Origin: Bacillota bacterium | Lineage (GTDB): Bacteria > Bacillota > Clostridia > Christensenellales > CAG-314 | NCBI GenBank assembly: GCA_023458375.1 | Contig: JAEWZT010000002.1 | Span: forward strand, 273,709 to 337,708 | Length of the DNA stretch: 64,000 nt | Reading direction: 5' to 3' | Part shown: piece after piece, positions 35,001 through 43,934 of the stretch | How positions within the stretch are numbered: the stretch's first letter is position 1 | How the letters are laid out: each line of letters begins with the position of its first letter | Program-made: the position numbers and the translations under genes | The notes under the pieces: model-generated | What the model saw: the letters and a program-made list of their open reading frames with translations, nothing else | Told to the model about the DNA's origin: nothing | The model's database searches: none

Positions 35001-36680
35001 CTACCCGAAAATTACGTTATTTATAATTATTTCTTCCTTTGAAGAAAAACTTAACAGGTTTATTTTTTCTTTTTTGGAAGAATCAAAGGCTTTTGAGCCT
35101 ATCTGAACGCACTTAAAATCCTTAAAATCCCCTTTCACCTTTTGCCAAAGCTGTCCGCCCGTTAAATTAACGCGTTTTACAAAAATTTCCTGGTAGCTTT
35201 CGCCCCAATTAGTGAGCAGGTAACAGTCAAGCTCCCCCTCTTTTAAGCAAAAAACGTCAAAGGACAAAAAACTGTCGCCCGAGCTGAAAGGGTATTCCGT
35301 TACGGCGAAAGTGCCTAGGCTTTTGCCCTTTACGCCTTTAATGCCAAAAGGTCCTTCCGCCCATTCCAAAGGCTTTGCGAGGGAGTGCACTTCGCCGCCT
35401 TCCACCGCAAGGGGTATAAATGAGCCTGTTTTTTCTTCCTGCTGATACAAAATCCTGCTTTTTTGGCTTTCTTTTGCGTCGTAGTATCGGGGGTAAACCG
35501 TTTCGGGGTCGCTGGAAATAAGCAAACCGTTGAGTTTTGCCGTGGCGTAAGCGGTAACGGGCGTTTCCTTGTCGTAAAAAACCACCCTTCCCTTAACGAA
35601 GTTTTCTTCCTTGACAATTTCGCATTGCCGCCAATTAAAGATTTTACTGTCGGTATTTCCGTTTGTATAAAACAATCTTATTTCGCCTTTTTCGTCTTTT
35701 TTTACGGCGCAGTAAAGCTCGCCGCCCTTTGTCCTAAAACTTAAACGCGGCTCAACGGGGATATTTTTAACTTCCTCAAAGCAAATGGTAAACCACCTGG
35801 CGACGTTTTGTAAGTCCTCGTCGCTTACGGTGTCTAAGGCATCTTTTATATAAAGGTGACGCGACCTCGCGTTTTTGCAGCGCTTCATGGCGGCGCGGTT
35901 TTCAATTATGCTTGTGTATCCGCTGTTTGCGCCGGTAATTAAGTAAAGGGGCTGAGTAATGTATTGAAGATATCCTTGCGGCGCCATTGCCGAAAGCCAG
36001 CGCTCCTCTTCGTCAAGCTCTTCCATGGACTTATTTAAGTCGCTTACCGAAAGCTGCTCTATGCGACTCATTTTTCTAATGGTTTCTTCCCATATATTGC
36101 CGAAAGCTACCGCCCCCGAAAGCACGCGTTTGTCGCTTGCCAAAACGTGAACGGCTACGCGCGAAGCAAACTGTCCCACCGAATAAAGCGCAAGCTTGTT
36201 GTCTTTTGCGTATTTTTTCTCAAAAACAAGGTCTATAAGGCGCAAAGTATTTATGTCCCACTCAAACCATGTGGTGTCGCGCGCCGTCAAGTCGGCGTAT
36301 TCCATATGCCTGCCCGCGCGCGGCAGGTTGGCATAGTCGGCGTCTTGGGGGTAAATTGTGTGGGCGCCCCTTCCAGCGTCCCCCGAATAGTCTATCGCCA
36401 AAGTAAAAAAGTCCAGTTTAGCAAAGTAAATAAGGCCGTTTATGTCGTGTTTTTTGCCTATTTCGCCAATCCTTATTACGCAGGGGGCGGGGCGTTCTTT
36501 GTAGGCGCAAATGCAGTAAACGCGCGTTACGCCCATTTGTTTTTTGTTTCCGTTGAAATAGAAATGCTCGACGGTAACTCCTTCAACCTGTTCCTTTTTA
36601 ATTACCGTTACGTCAAACTCTCCGCTTCGGTCGTAGTCTTCAAAAAGTGTTTTGGGCGTATAAATAGTCGCATTAACCAT
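35001..36680 (-). CDS. alpha/beta-hydrolase-like protein with a C-terminal beta domain
   Basis: A 559-residue protein. Residues about 60-300 look like an acetyl-xylan-esterase/dienelactone-hydrolase fold: APCVIRIGEIG strand, LALYSVGQFASRVAVHVLAS at the nucleophile elbow, and PLYLITGANSGY at the acid strand. The elbow reads L-Y-S-V-G instead of GxSxG. The rest (about 310-559) is beta-rich and may bind sugar or act as a lid. It is just upstream of the DUF951-lepB pair on the same strand (7-nt gap). No signal peptide. Substrate unknown. Confidence 0.65.
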   Translation of the reverse strand: MVNATIYTPKTLFEDYDRSGEFDVTVIKKEQVEGVTVEHFYFNGNKKQMGVTRVYCICAYKERPAPCVIRIGEIGKKHDINGLIYFAKLDFFTLAIDYSGDAGRGAHTIYPQDADYANLPRAGRHMEYADLTARDTTWFEWDINTLRLIDLVFEKKYAKDNKLALYSVGQFASRVAVHVLASDKRVLSGAVAFGNIWEETIRKMSRIEQLSVSDLNKSMEELDEEERWLSAMAPQGYLQYITQPLYLITGANSGYTSIIENRAAMKRCKNARSRHLYIKDALDTVSDEDLQNVARWFTICFEEVKNIPVEPRLSFRTKGGELYCAVKKDEKGEIRLFYTNGNTDSKIFNWRQCEIVKEENFVKGRVVFYDKETPVTAYATAKLNGLLISSDPETVYPRYYDAKESQKSRILYQQEEKTGSFIPLAVEGGEVHSLAKPLEWAEGPFGIKGVKGKSLGTFAVTEYPFSSGDSFLSFDVFCLKEGELDCYLLTNWGESYQEIFVKRVNLTGGQLWQKVKGDFKDFKCVQIGSKAFDSSKKEKINLLSFSSKEEIIINNVIFG

Positions 36681-37422
36681 AACTTTATAATACCCTATTA
36701 TTCCCCCTTGCGCAAGTAATTATTGCCGCCTCTTACTTTGCGAAATGAATTAAAAAAACCAATTTTTTTCAAACCCTTTTTTGGAAAACGGAAAGTTGCT
36801 TTGATTGCAATAAAGCACGCTGATTTAATCGCCGCTATGGTAATAATCTATTAGGGAGATAAGATTTTTTAATCAAAGTCCCGCCGCCTCTCTGCAAATA
36901 AAAAGGAATGCAAAGTTATATAGCGCTTCAAGCATAATAATGAAAAATCAAATTTTTTAACTTGCCTTGCCTATGTGTAAAAACGAAAAAATGTCGATAA
37001 AGCAATGTGTCTGATTTATTCTTGATTACAAGAGGAATGCTCCGCCGCTGTTTTTGAGCAAAAAACTTTTTTAAAAAAAACCAATTTTTTTCAAACCTGT
37101 CGAAAAACGGAAAGCTATGTTAGCTGAAATAAGGGCGTTTGACTTAATCGCCACTGTGTAAATAAAATTACGGCATAGAAGGAATATGTTCAAAAACGTT
37201 GTGAAAAACAAAAAAGCTGTTTTGATTGCATTAAGGCGCGTCGAATGATGCTCGTGTTTTGGCAAAAACGGCTTTAAAAAGAAAACGCGCGCCTATTTGC
37301 GCGCAAAGTCTTAGTTTATTTAATTTGCGGTAACTGCGGCTGGGCAAGAGCTGATTTTTTGCCGCTGGCACAGGAACTTTATGTTTAATTTAAGTAAAAA
37401 TATGCTGCCAAATAAGCTCTGT
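36681..37422. repeat. intergenic region with diverged repeats
   Basis: Two related units of about 90 bp lie at 36751-36840 and 37071-37158. They share the 24-nt A-T palindrome-like start (AAAAAAACCAATTTTTTTCA with AACC), GAAAACGGAAAG, and TTAATCGCC(G/A)CT. A third partial unit at 37198-37242 shares TTTTGATTGCATTAAGGCGCG-like sequence with the first. Open frames are not maintained between copies. No gene seen. Confidence 0.6.
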
Positions 37423-37866
37423 TTATTTATGGTATTTGCGGTTAGCGTTTATGGTAAGGGCGCGGTAAAGCTGTTCCGTTAAAACTACGTTTGCCAAAGA
37501 ATGGGGAAGAGTGCAAAAGGAAAGCGACCAAAGCAGGCTTGCCTGTTTTTTAATTTTTTCGCTTAAACCCTCGCTTCCCCCTATAATAACCGTTATGCTG
37601 CCTTTTGCCGACGCTTCTTTAATTTTTTGAGCCAGTTCTTCGCTTGAAAGGTTTTGCCCGCCCTTGTCTGCGACTATAACGTAACCTTCGCAAAACTTGC
37701 TTAAAGCGGCATATTCTTTTTCAAGTTTGTCCCTGCCTTCCTTTTCTTCCTCCAAAAAGTTTCGCGTCAATGAGGCGTAGCGACTTATGCGCTTGTCATA
37801 TTCTTCCAAAGCCTGCTTGTAATAGCTTTCCTTAATACGTCCGACGGCGGCAATGTTTATTTTCAT
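37423..37866 (-). CDS. rlmH: 23S rRNA (pseudouridine-1915-N3)-methyltransferase
   Basis: A 147-residue RlmH. The SPOUT features IIGGSEGLSEKIKKQA and LPHSLANVVLTEQLYRALTI are intact. The start is the ATG at 37866 (MKINIAAVGRIKE), which overlaps the CPBP stop in TAATG; the longer frame to 37902 is upstream noise. It methylates pseudouridine 1915 of helix 69 in assembled ribosomes. Confidence 0.95.
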   Translation of the reverse strand: MKINIAAVGRIKESYYKQALEEYDKRISRYASLTRNFLEEEKEGRDKLEKEYAALSKFCEGYVIVADKGGQNLSSEELAQKIKEASAKGSITVIIGGSEGLSEKIKKQASLLWSLSFCTLPHSLANVVLTEQLYRALTINANRKYHK

Positions 37867-38864
37867 TACACAAAAAGCGCCGCAACCCACATTAAAGCGC
37901 ATATAAGCAGCGCGACAATAAACAAAAACTTTTCAAGCGACCCCGACCTTGGCAGCGTAGCCGTAAGCTTTTCTTCTTCGTAAACTAAATCATGGCGCAC
38001 GGGAAGAGAATCCAGTTGGATTTGGCGCTGCTTTATTTCGTAGTCTTTGTCAAAACGGTTGGGGATTAATTTTATAAACATTACTATGCCCGCCGCCGCT
38101 ACAACCGCGCCTGCGGCGACGCATATATACCAATTTTGCACAAATATTTTTTCTTGAATTTCGGCGCTTAAAAGCAAATCCATAATAATAGCTAAAACGT
38201 TGTTGTAAAAGTGCATCAAAATCGCCGTCCAGACGCTGCCTCCGCGCAGCATATAAAAAGCCAAAACAACGCCCAAAACAAACTGGTAAATGGTTTGCGC
38301 GGGATTCATATGAAAGAGCATAAACACAAAGCCGCTTATAAGCGAGGCAAAAATTATGCCGCGCCTGGCAAAACCTTTGGCGATTATTCCCCTCATCAGC
38401 ACTTCCTCGCAAAAAGAGGGTAAGGCGCACACCACCAAAATATAGAAAATTACCGTTACCGCGTCGGGGTTTTCGGGGAAAATAGAGTCTGCCGAACCGC
38501 CCGTCAACAAGCCGTGTTCCGTCAAAAAGGTTATAAACGCAAAAACCAAAGGCATAAGGGCAAAAATTAAGCCCGTTACCGTCAAAAACCCCAAAAAAGT
38601 CGCGCCCATATGGGGCTTTACGTTTAAAGTGGTGGCTTCAAAAAAGTTAATTTCCTTTTTAGAACAATAAATCGCGACAAGCACTAACAGAGAGGAAGTG
38701 GACACTGCCACCCCCACCCATGTAATCGCCGTAACGTCGCCCCCGGTTAAGTTTACGGCGGCAATGGCTACTCCCGCAATTAAGTTTACGCCCAAAAAGA
38801 AGGCAAGCCCCAAAACAAAGGTCTGCATGGCGTCGGAGGGGGAAAGATATTTTCTTCCTTTCAT
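37866..38864 (-). CDS. CPBP (Abi) family intramembrane metalloprotease
   Basis: A 332-residue protein with about eight membrane helices. Motif EExxxR is seen as CEEVLMR (Glu153, Glu154, Arg158), followed by FMLFHMNPAQ and the second His motif MHFYNN. This is the CaaX-protease-like/bacteriocin-processing family. It sits between walJ and rlmH, where Bacillus has htrA-type yycK, and overlaps both neighbours through TAATG. Substrate unknown. Confidence 0.88.
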   Translation of the reverse strand: MKGRKYLSPSDAMQTFVLGLAFFLGVNLIAGVAIAAVNLTGGDVTAITWVGVAVSTSSLLVLVAIYCSKKEINFFEATTLNVKPHMGATFLGFLTVTGLIFALMPLVFAFITFLTEHGLLTGGSADSIFPENPDAVTVIFYILVVCALPSFCEEVLMRGIIAKGFARRGIIFASLISGFVFMLFHMNPAQTIYQFVLGVVLAFYMLRGGSVWTAILMHFYNNVLAIIMDLLLSAEIQEKIFVQNWYICVAAGAVVAAAGIVMFIKLIPNRFDKDYEIKQRQIQLDSLPVRHDLVYEEEKLTATLPRSGSLEKFLFIVALLICALMWVAALFV

Positions 38865-39619
38865 TAAATTACCTCGCTGATTTCGTTTTGTGAGGCGACA
38901 AAGATTTCTACCTTAACGCCCCTTTTTTCGGCAACGCCCCTTGCGCAGTTTAGCGCCAAAAGAGGTTTGTTATTATTTTCTGACAAATGCGCCAAAAGTA
39001 TTTTGGTAGTGCCGTATCCTAGCACGGCGTCAAGCAGCGACGCCGTCTGTTCGTTTGAAAGATGCCCCGACGAACCCTCAATGCGTTTTTTTAAGTAATA
39101 AGGATAACTCCCCTGAACAAGCATTTTGCGGTCGTGGTTGCTTTCTATGACCAAACTGTCGCAGCCCTTTACAAAGTCCACAAGCTTGTCGTTTACGCAC
39201 CCCGTGTCGGTAATGTAACAAATGGATTTTGATTCCGCCTTAAAGCAGTAGCCCACGCAGCAGCTTGCATCGTGGCTGCAACGGTAAAAATCAACTTGCA
39301 AATCCTTATACTTAAATCCCTGCTCAAAGGTGTCCGCTTCCCAAAATACTTTGCCGTATAGTTCGTTATAGCCCTCTTTATGCACAAAAACTTGCGCCGC
39401 CGCGTTATATTTTAAAAAATCAAACAGCCCCGATATGTGGTCTGAATGGGAATGGGTAATGAAAATAGCGTCAATTTGCCTTGGCGCAACGCCTGCGTTT
39501 TTTAACGCCCTCGTAAGCGCCGTGTAACTTGTGCCGCAGTCAATCAAAATCTTGGTGTTGTCGGTAGTAAGCAGGGCGCAGTTACCTTTGCTTCCCGAAA
39601 AAAGCGTCATAATTTGCAT
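38864..39619 (-). CDS. walJ: MBL fold metallohydrolase, WalJ/YycJ-like
   Basis: A 251-residue metallo-beta-lactamase-fold protein with HSHSDH at residues 56-61 and the conserved FSGSKGNCALL start. In Bacillus WalJ (YycJ) links cell division and DNA replication. The ATGs at 39619 and 39649 are possible; I chose 39619 because TATAAT lies only 9 nt before it, so the mRNA begins at about the start codon. It is the first of three coupled genes, walJ-CPBP-rlmH. The usual walRKHI genes are not next to it. Confidence 0.85.
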   Translation of the reverse strand: MQIMTLFSGSKGNCALLTTDNTKILIDCGTSYTALTRALKNAGVAPRQIDAIFITHSHSDHISGLFDFLKYNAAAQVFVHKEGYNELYGKVFWEADTFEQGFKYKDLQVDFYRCSHDASCCVGYCFKAESKSICYITDTGCVNDKLVDFVKGCDSLVIESNHDRKMLVQGSYPYYLKKRIEGSSGHLSNEQTASLLDAVLGYGTTKILLAHLSENNNKPLLALNCARGVAEKRGVKVEIFVASQNEISEVI

Positions 39620-39919
39620 AGTAAACAAATTATACAACAGCGCCGTCAAAAAATCAATTATAAGAAAGGTTTAAGCTATACGCAAAGCGTTTTAGAAACT
39701 TTAAAAGCAAAGCATAATAATTTTTGTAAAGCGCAGAAAAACAGGCGCGCCGCAAATTCTGTTTTTCTTTTATTTTCTTCCTTTTTAATTTTTCCCGCAC
39801 ATACGTTATTTTTTAACGCCGTCCTTTCCCCCGCGCTAAAAGGCGTTATTGTCATTGCAAAGGAGGGCAAAATATGTTATTATAACGTTACCAAAATTAT
39901 TTAGCGCCAAGGAGCACAA
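39620..39919. promoter_or_regulatory. divergent promoters of walJ and the ABC exporter
   Basis: Minus strand: TTGATT (39652-39657), 17 nt, TATAAT (39629-39634) for walJ. Plus strand: TTGCAA (39855-39860), 17 nt, TATTAT (39878-39883) for the ABC gene. Between them is AT-rich sequence without a gene. Confidence 0.7.
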
Positions 39920-41704
39920 ATGAGTTTTGAAAACAAAGAAGGCATAGCGCCCAAACGCAAGAGTTGGAGCTACGTCAAAGATTTTATCCCCTATTACAAG
40001 CCTTACGGAAGGCTGTTATTTTTTGATATGTTTTGCAGTTTGCTGGCGGCGGGGGTTGACCTTGTTTTCCCGCTGTTTGTTGAGGTAATTACCGACCAAG
40101 CCATTGACGTAGGCTTTTTAGTAATGACCACGGTAATAAAATACGCCGCCATACTGCTGGGGCTTAGGGTTATAGAGGTCTTTTGCCGCTTTTTCGTCAA
40201 CAAATACGGGCATATCATGGGCGTAAAAATAGAAAGCGACTTGCGGCGCAATATGTTCAACCATTTGCAGCAGCTTCCCCACTCTTTTTATGACAATCAA
40301 AAGGTGGGCACGCTAATGAGCCGCATTACCACCGACCTTTTTGACATTACGGAGTTTTCCCACCACTGCCCCGAAACGCTTTTAATCGCAAGCGTGCGCA
40401 TTGTGGGTATTTTTTCCGTCTTAATGACTAAAAACATCTATATGACGCTGTGCTTTTTTGTGCTTTTGCCCTTTATGGGTTTTATGATAGTGCGTTTCAA
40501 CAATAAATGGGACGACAACTACCAAAAAAACCGCTCCAATATGGCGGACATAAACGCGCAGGTTGAGGACAGTCTGGCGGGCGTAAGGGTGGTAAAGTCC
40601 TTTGCCAACGAGCAGCTGGAAGAGGAAAAGTTTGAAAAAGGCAATAAAGCGTTTGTAAAAAGCAAGTCGCAGACATACCACTATATGGGCACTTTCTTTG
40701 CGGGCATACGCGCTATGGACGCCTTAATGTATATTACCATTTTAATTTTAGGCGCTGTGTTTAAAATAAGCGCGGGCGAGTTTATAGTTTACCTTTTATA
40801 CGCGGGCAGTTTGCTCAACAGCTTGGTAGCTTTTGCAGACTATTCCGAGCAGTTTCAAAAGGGAATCACCGCCTTTATGCGCTACCAGCAGATTATGGAC
40901 ACGCCCGTTGACCTGCACGACAAAGAAAATCCCGTAGCCGTTGAAAGGCTTAAAGGGGACATTGTTTTTAAGGAAGTAACCTTTTCTTATAACGGAAGCG
41001 AAAAAAAGGTGCTTGACAAACTTGACTTTACGGTAGATTACGGTCAGACGGTGGCGATTGTAGGTCCTTCGGGGGGCGGAAAAACCACTGTGAGCAACCT
41101 TATCCCCCGCTTTTATGACGTAACGGAAGGGGCAATAATGATAGACGGAATTGATGTGCGCGATATGGCGCTAAAACAGCTTCGCCAAAACATCGGCGTG
41201 GTGCAGCAGGACGTTTACCTCTTTTGGGGGACAATCGCCGAAAATATCGCCTACGGAAAGCCCGACGCTACAACGGAAGAAATTGTCGCGGCTGCTAAGC
41301 TTGCGGGCGTTGACGAGTTTGTAGAAAGCCTGCCCGAAAGATATGATTCCTTTGTGGGCGAAAGGGGCGTAAAGCTGTCGGGGGGACAAAAACAGCGCGT
41401 ATCTATCGCGAGGGTGTTTTTAAAAAACCCTCCCGTGCTTATACTTGACGAGGCTACAAGCGCGCTTGACAACGAAAGCGAGGTTAAAGTCCAAAAATCG
41501 CTTGACAAGCTTGCCAAGGGACGCACAAGCATAATTATCGCGCACCGGCTATCCACCATAAGAAACGCCGACAAAATTATAGTGCTTACCGATAAGGGAA
41601 TTATGGAAACAGGCACGCACCACGAGCTTATGAGCCAAAACGGTTTGTATAAAAAACTTTACGATTTATCACTTCGAACAGAAAATCTTCAAATGAATAA
41701 ATAA
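39920..41704 (+). CDS. ABC exporter (fused membrane and ATPase domains)
   Basis: A 594-residue half-transporter with six membrane helices (about 25-320) and one nucleotide-binding domain. Walker A is GPSGGGKTT near residue 385, the signature is LSGGQKQRVS, and Walker B is VLILDEATSALD. It belongs to the MsbA/multidrug-lipid exporter family. It must dimerise; no partner half is nearby, so a homodimer is likely. Start AAGGAGCACAA-ATG. It exports an unknown substrate, probably a lipid or drug. Confidence 0.9.
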   Translation: MSFENKEGIAPKRKSWSYVKDFIPYYKPYGRLLFFDMFCSLLAAGVDLVFPLFVEVITDQAIDVGFLVMTTVIKYAAILLGLRVIEVFCRFFVNKYGHIMGVKIESDLRRNMFNHLQQLPHSFYDNQKVGTLMSRITTDLFDITEFSHHCPETLLIASVRIVGIFSVLMTKNIYMTLCFFVLLPFMGFMIVRFNNKWDDNYQKNRSNMADINAQVEDSLAGVRVVKSFANEQLEEEKFEKGNKAFVKSKSQTYHYMGTFFAGIRAMDALMYITILILGAVFKISAGEFIVYLLYAGSLLNSLVAFADYSEQFQKGITAFMRYQQIMDTPVDLHDKENPVAVERLKGDIVFKEVTFSYNGSEKKVLDKLDFTVDYGQTVAIVGPSGGGKTTVSNLIPRFYDVTEGAIMIDGIDVRDMALKQLRQNIGVVQQDVYLFWGTIAENIAYGKPDATTEEIVAAAKLAGVDEFVESLPERYDSFVGERGVKLSGGQKQRVSIARVFLKNPPVLILDEATSALDNESEVKVQKSLDKLAKGRTSIIIAHRLSTIRNADKIIVLTDKGIMETGTHHELMSQNGLYKKLYDLSLRTENLQMNK

Positions 41705-41719
41705 GGAGAAAGGGTAAAA

Positions 41720-42532
41720 ATGAAAACCCAAGACAGGGCAAAGGAAATCAGGGCAAACGCGCTGCTTTGCATTAACAGCATAGGCAACGGGCATATAGGG
41801 GGCAGTTTAAGTATCTGCGATATTTTGGCGGTGCTTTACGAAAAGCATTTAAAGTTTAACGCCGCTAATCCCCATACGGAAGGAAGAGACAGGGTAGTGC
41901 TAAGCAAGGGGCACGCGGGTCCCGCTTTATACGGCACGCTTTGCGCTTACGGTTTTTTCCCCAAAGAAGAATTGCTAACGCTCAATAAGCTGGGCACAAA
42001 ACTTCCCAGCCACTGCAACAGCCTGCTTACCCCCGGCGTGGATATGACTGCGGGAAGCCTTGGTCAGGGCATTTCTTCGGCGGTCGGGCTTGCGCTTGCA
42101 TCGAAGCTAAAAGGCGACGGCGCGCGCGTTTACGCCATTGTGGGCGACGGCGAGTGCCAGGAGGGTCAGGTTTGGGAGGCGGCGATGCTTGCGGGCAACA
42201 GAAAGCTTGACAACCTGACGGTATTTATAGACAACAATAAAATGCAAATAGACGACGTTACCGACAAAATTAACAAGGTGGAAGACCTTGAAGCCAAATG
42301 GAAGGCTTTTAATTTTGAAACAATCCGCATTGACGGGCATAACCATGAGGCTTTGGACAAGGCGATATCCCTTGCAAAAGAAACCAAGGACAAGCCTTTT
42401 GCCGTTATTTGCGACACCGTAAAGGGCAAAGGGGTAAAGTTTTACGAAGAAATGGGGGTAAACAACCACAGCACAACGGTGGGCGACGAGCAGGTTAAAC
42501 AGGCTTTTGAAGAGCTGGGCTTAAAACTTTAA
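41720..42532 (+). CDS. transketolase, N-terminal (TPP-binding) subunit
   Basis: A 270-residue half of a split transketolase. It holds the TPP-binding VGDGECQEGQVWEAA (GDG...N type), the HIGGSLSICDIL start and KGHAGPALYG. Together with the next gene it forms one enzyme of the pentose phosphate pathway that transfers two-carbon units. A AAGGAGAAAGGG site precedes it; it is 15 bp after the ABC gene. Confidence 0.92.
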   Translation: MKTQDRAKEIRANALLCINSIGNGHIGGSLSICDILAVLYEKHLKFNAANPHTEGRDRVVLSKGHAGPALYGTLCAYGFFPKEELLTLNKLGTKLPSHCNSLLTPGVDMTAGSLGQGISSAVGLALASKLKGDGARVYAIVGDGECQEGQVWEAAMLAGNRKLDNLTVFIDNNKMQIDDVTDKINKVEDLEAKWKAFNFETIRIDGHNHEALDKAISLAKETKDKPFAVICDTVKGKGVKFYEEMGVNNHSTTVGDEQVKQAFEELGLKL

Positions 42533-42546
42533 GGAGGAAAAATAAA

Positions 42547-43464
42547 ATGGAAATGAGAAAAGTTTACGCCCAAACAATGGCGGAGATAATGAGGCAAAAC
42601 GACAAAGTCGTAATACTTGACGCCGACCTTGCAAAAGCGTGCGGCACAACCCCTTTATATAAAGAGTTCCCAAACAGATGCTTTGATGTGGGCATAGCGG
42701 AAAGTAATATGGTGTCCGTCGCCGTGGGCTTTTCCCACTACGGATATATTCCTTTTACACATACCTTTACGCCCTTTTCGGTGAGGCGCGCCTACGACCA
42801 AATAGCTGTGGGGCTAAGCTACGGTATGCAAAACGTAAAAATCGTGGGCACAGACCCGGGGGTATGCGCAACGCTTAATGGTGGGACGCATATGTCTTTT
42901 GAAGACGTAGCGGCTATGCGCGCCCTTGCCAATATGCTTATATTTGAGCCTTGCGATTCACGGCAGTTGCAGCTTGCGCTTCCCCAAATTGTGGCTCACC
43001 AAGGGCCTTGCTATTTGCGCTTGATGAGAAAAGAGGACTATAATATTGTCCCCGAAAATTACGTTTTTGACCTTTATAAGGCCGACGTGCTTAAAGAGGG
43101 CAATTTGCTTACGGTGGTCGTAAGCGGCTTTTTGACGGCCGACTGCATGGATATAGCAAAAAAGCTTTCGGGCGAAGGCAAAGAAATTGAAGTTATAAAC
43201 GTCCATACCCTTAAACCGCTGGACGAGCAGACGGTTATTGCTTCGGCAAAAAAGACCAACAAGGTGCTTGTGGTGGAAAACGCCAGCCGCATGGGCGGGC
43301 TTTTCGGAGCCGTCGCAGAAACCTTGGTAAAAAATTACCCCGTAAAATGCGACGTTGTCGCGATAGACGACCGTATAGGTCAAGTGGGCAAATTTGAAGA
43401 ACTGCGCTTAGACTACGGCATAGACTATAAATCCATAGAAAGCAAAATCCTTTCTATGTTATAA
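42547..43464 (+). CDS. transketolase, C-terminal subunit
   Basis: A 305-residue protein with the pyrimidine-binding domain (DADLAKACGTTPLYKEFPNR; GIAESNMVSVAVG) and the C-terminal domain (TNKVLVVENASRMGG). It is the partner of the previous gene, 14 nt after it, with AAGGAGGAAAAATAAA upstream. Both halves are intact. Confidence 0.92.
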   Translation: MEMRKVYAQTMAEIMRQNDKVVILDADLAKACGTTPLYKEFPNRCFDVGIAESNMVSVAVGFSHYGYIPFTHTFTPFSVRRAYDQIAVGLSYGMQNVKIVGTDPGVCATLNGGTHMSFEDVAAMRALANMLIFEPCDSRQLQLALPQIVAHQGPCYLRLMRKEDYNIVPENYVFDLYKADVLKEGNLLTVVVSGFLTADCMDIAKKLSGEGKEIEVINVHTLKPLDEQTVIASAKKTNKVLVVENASRMGGLFGAVAETLVKNYPVKCDVVAIDDRIGQVGKFEELRLDYGIDYKSIESKILSML

Positions 43465-43511
43465 TTCTTAAAAAAGTTAAATCTGAACTGTAAAATTTGG
43501 GAGGTAGAGGT

Positions 43512-43934
43512 ATGTTGGCATTATTTTTTGCTGACGCGCAACAGGGGTGGCTGTGGATTTCCTTAGGCATCGCGGTTTTGGTTATCATAGCGTTAATTTG
43601 GGTTTTAGTAGACAAAAAAATCAAAAAAGACAGAAGGGACAGGTTGAAGGTGCAGGAAGGGGACTTTGCAAAGCCTTTGCTTAGCGACAGGAACGAAATG
43701 TTCATCAACCTGCCGCGCAACGTTACCTACGCCGTGGGCGAAAAAAAGGGTAACCCCATAAAACCGGGCAGATATATTCTTAAAAACTCAATTGAGAGCG
43801 AAAAGGCCGACGTCAACGTGCGCTATAACGGCTTGGTCAAAGAGTTTAAAAACGGCGGCAAAATCACTTTGGGCGAGGGGGACAGCATTTGCTGCGTATC
43901 CTCTTCCGCCGTCATAATTGCCGACCTTGACTAA
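43512..43934 (+). CDS. membrane-anchored protein of unknown function
   Basis: A 140-residue protein: one N-terminal membrane helix (WLWISLGIAVLVIIALIWVL), a basic stretch, then a beta-rich domain (PGRYILKNSIESEKADVNVR; GKITLGEGDSICCV) that could be a small FHA- or pilin-like sandwich. The ATG at 43512 follows GGGAGGTAGAGGT. It overlaps ung by 17 nt. Family not recognised. Confidence 0.6.
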   Translation: MLALFFADAQQGWLWISLGIAVLVIIALIWVLVDKKIKKDRRDRLKVQEGDFAKPLLSDRNEMFINLPRNVTYAVGEKKGNPIKPGRYILKNSIESEKADVNVRYNGLVKEFKNGGKITLGEGDSICCVSSSAVIIADLD

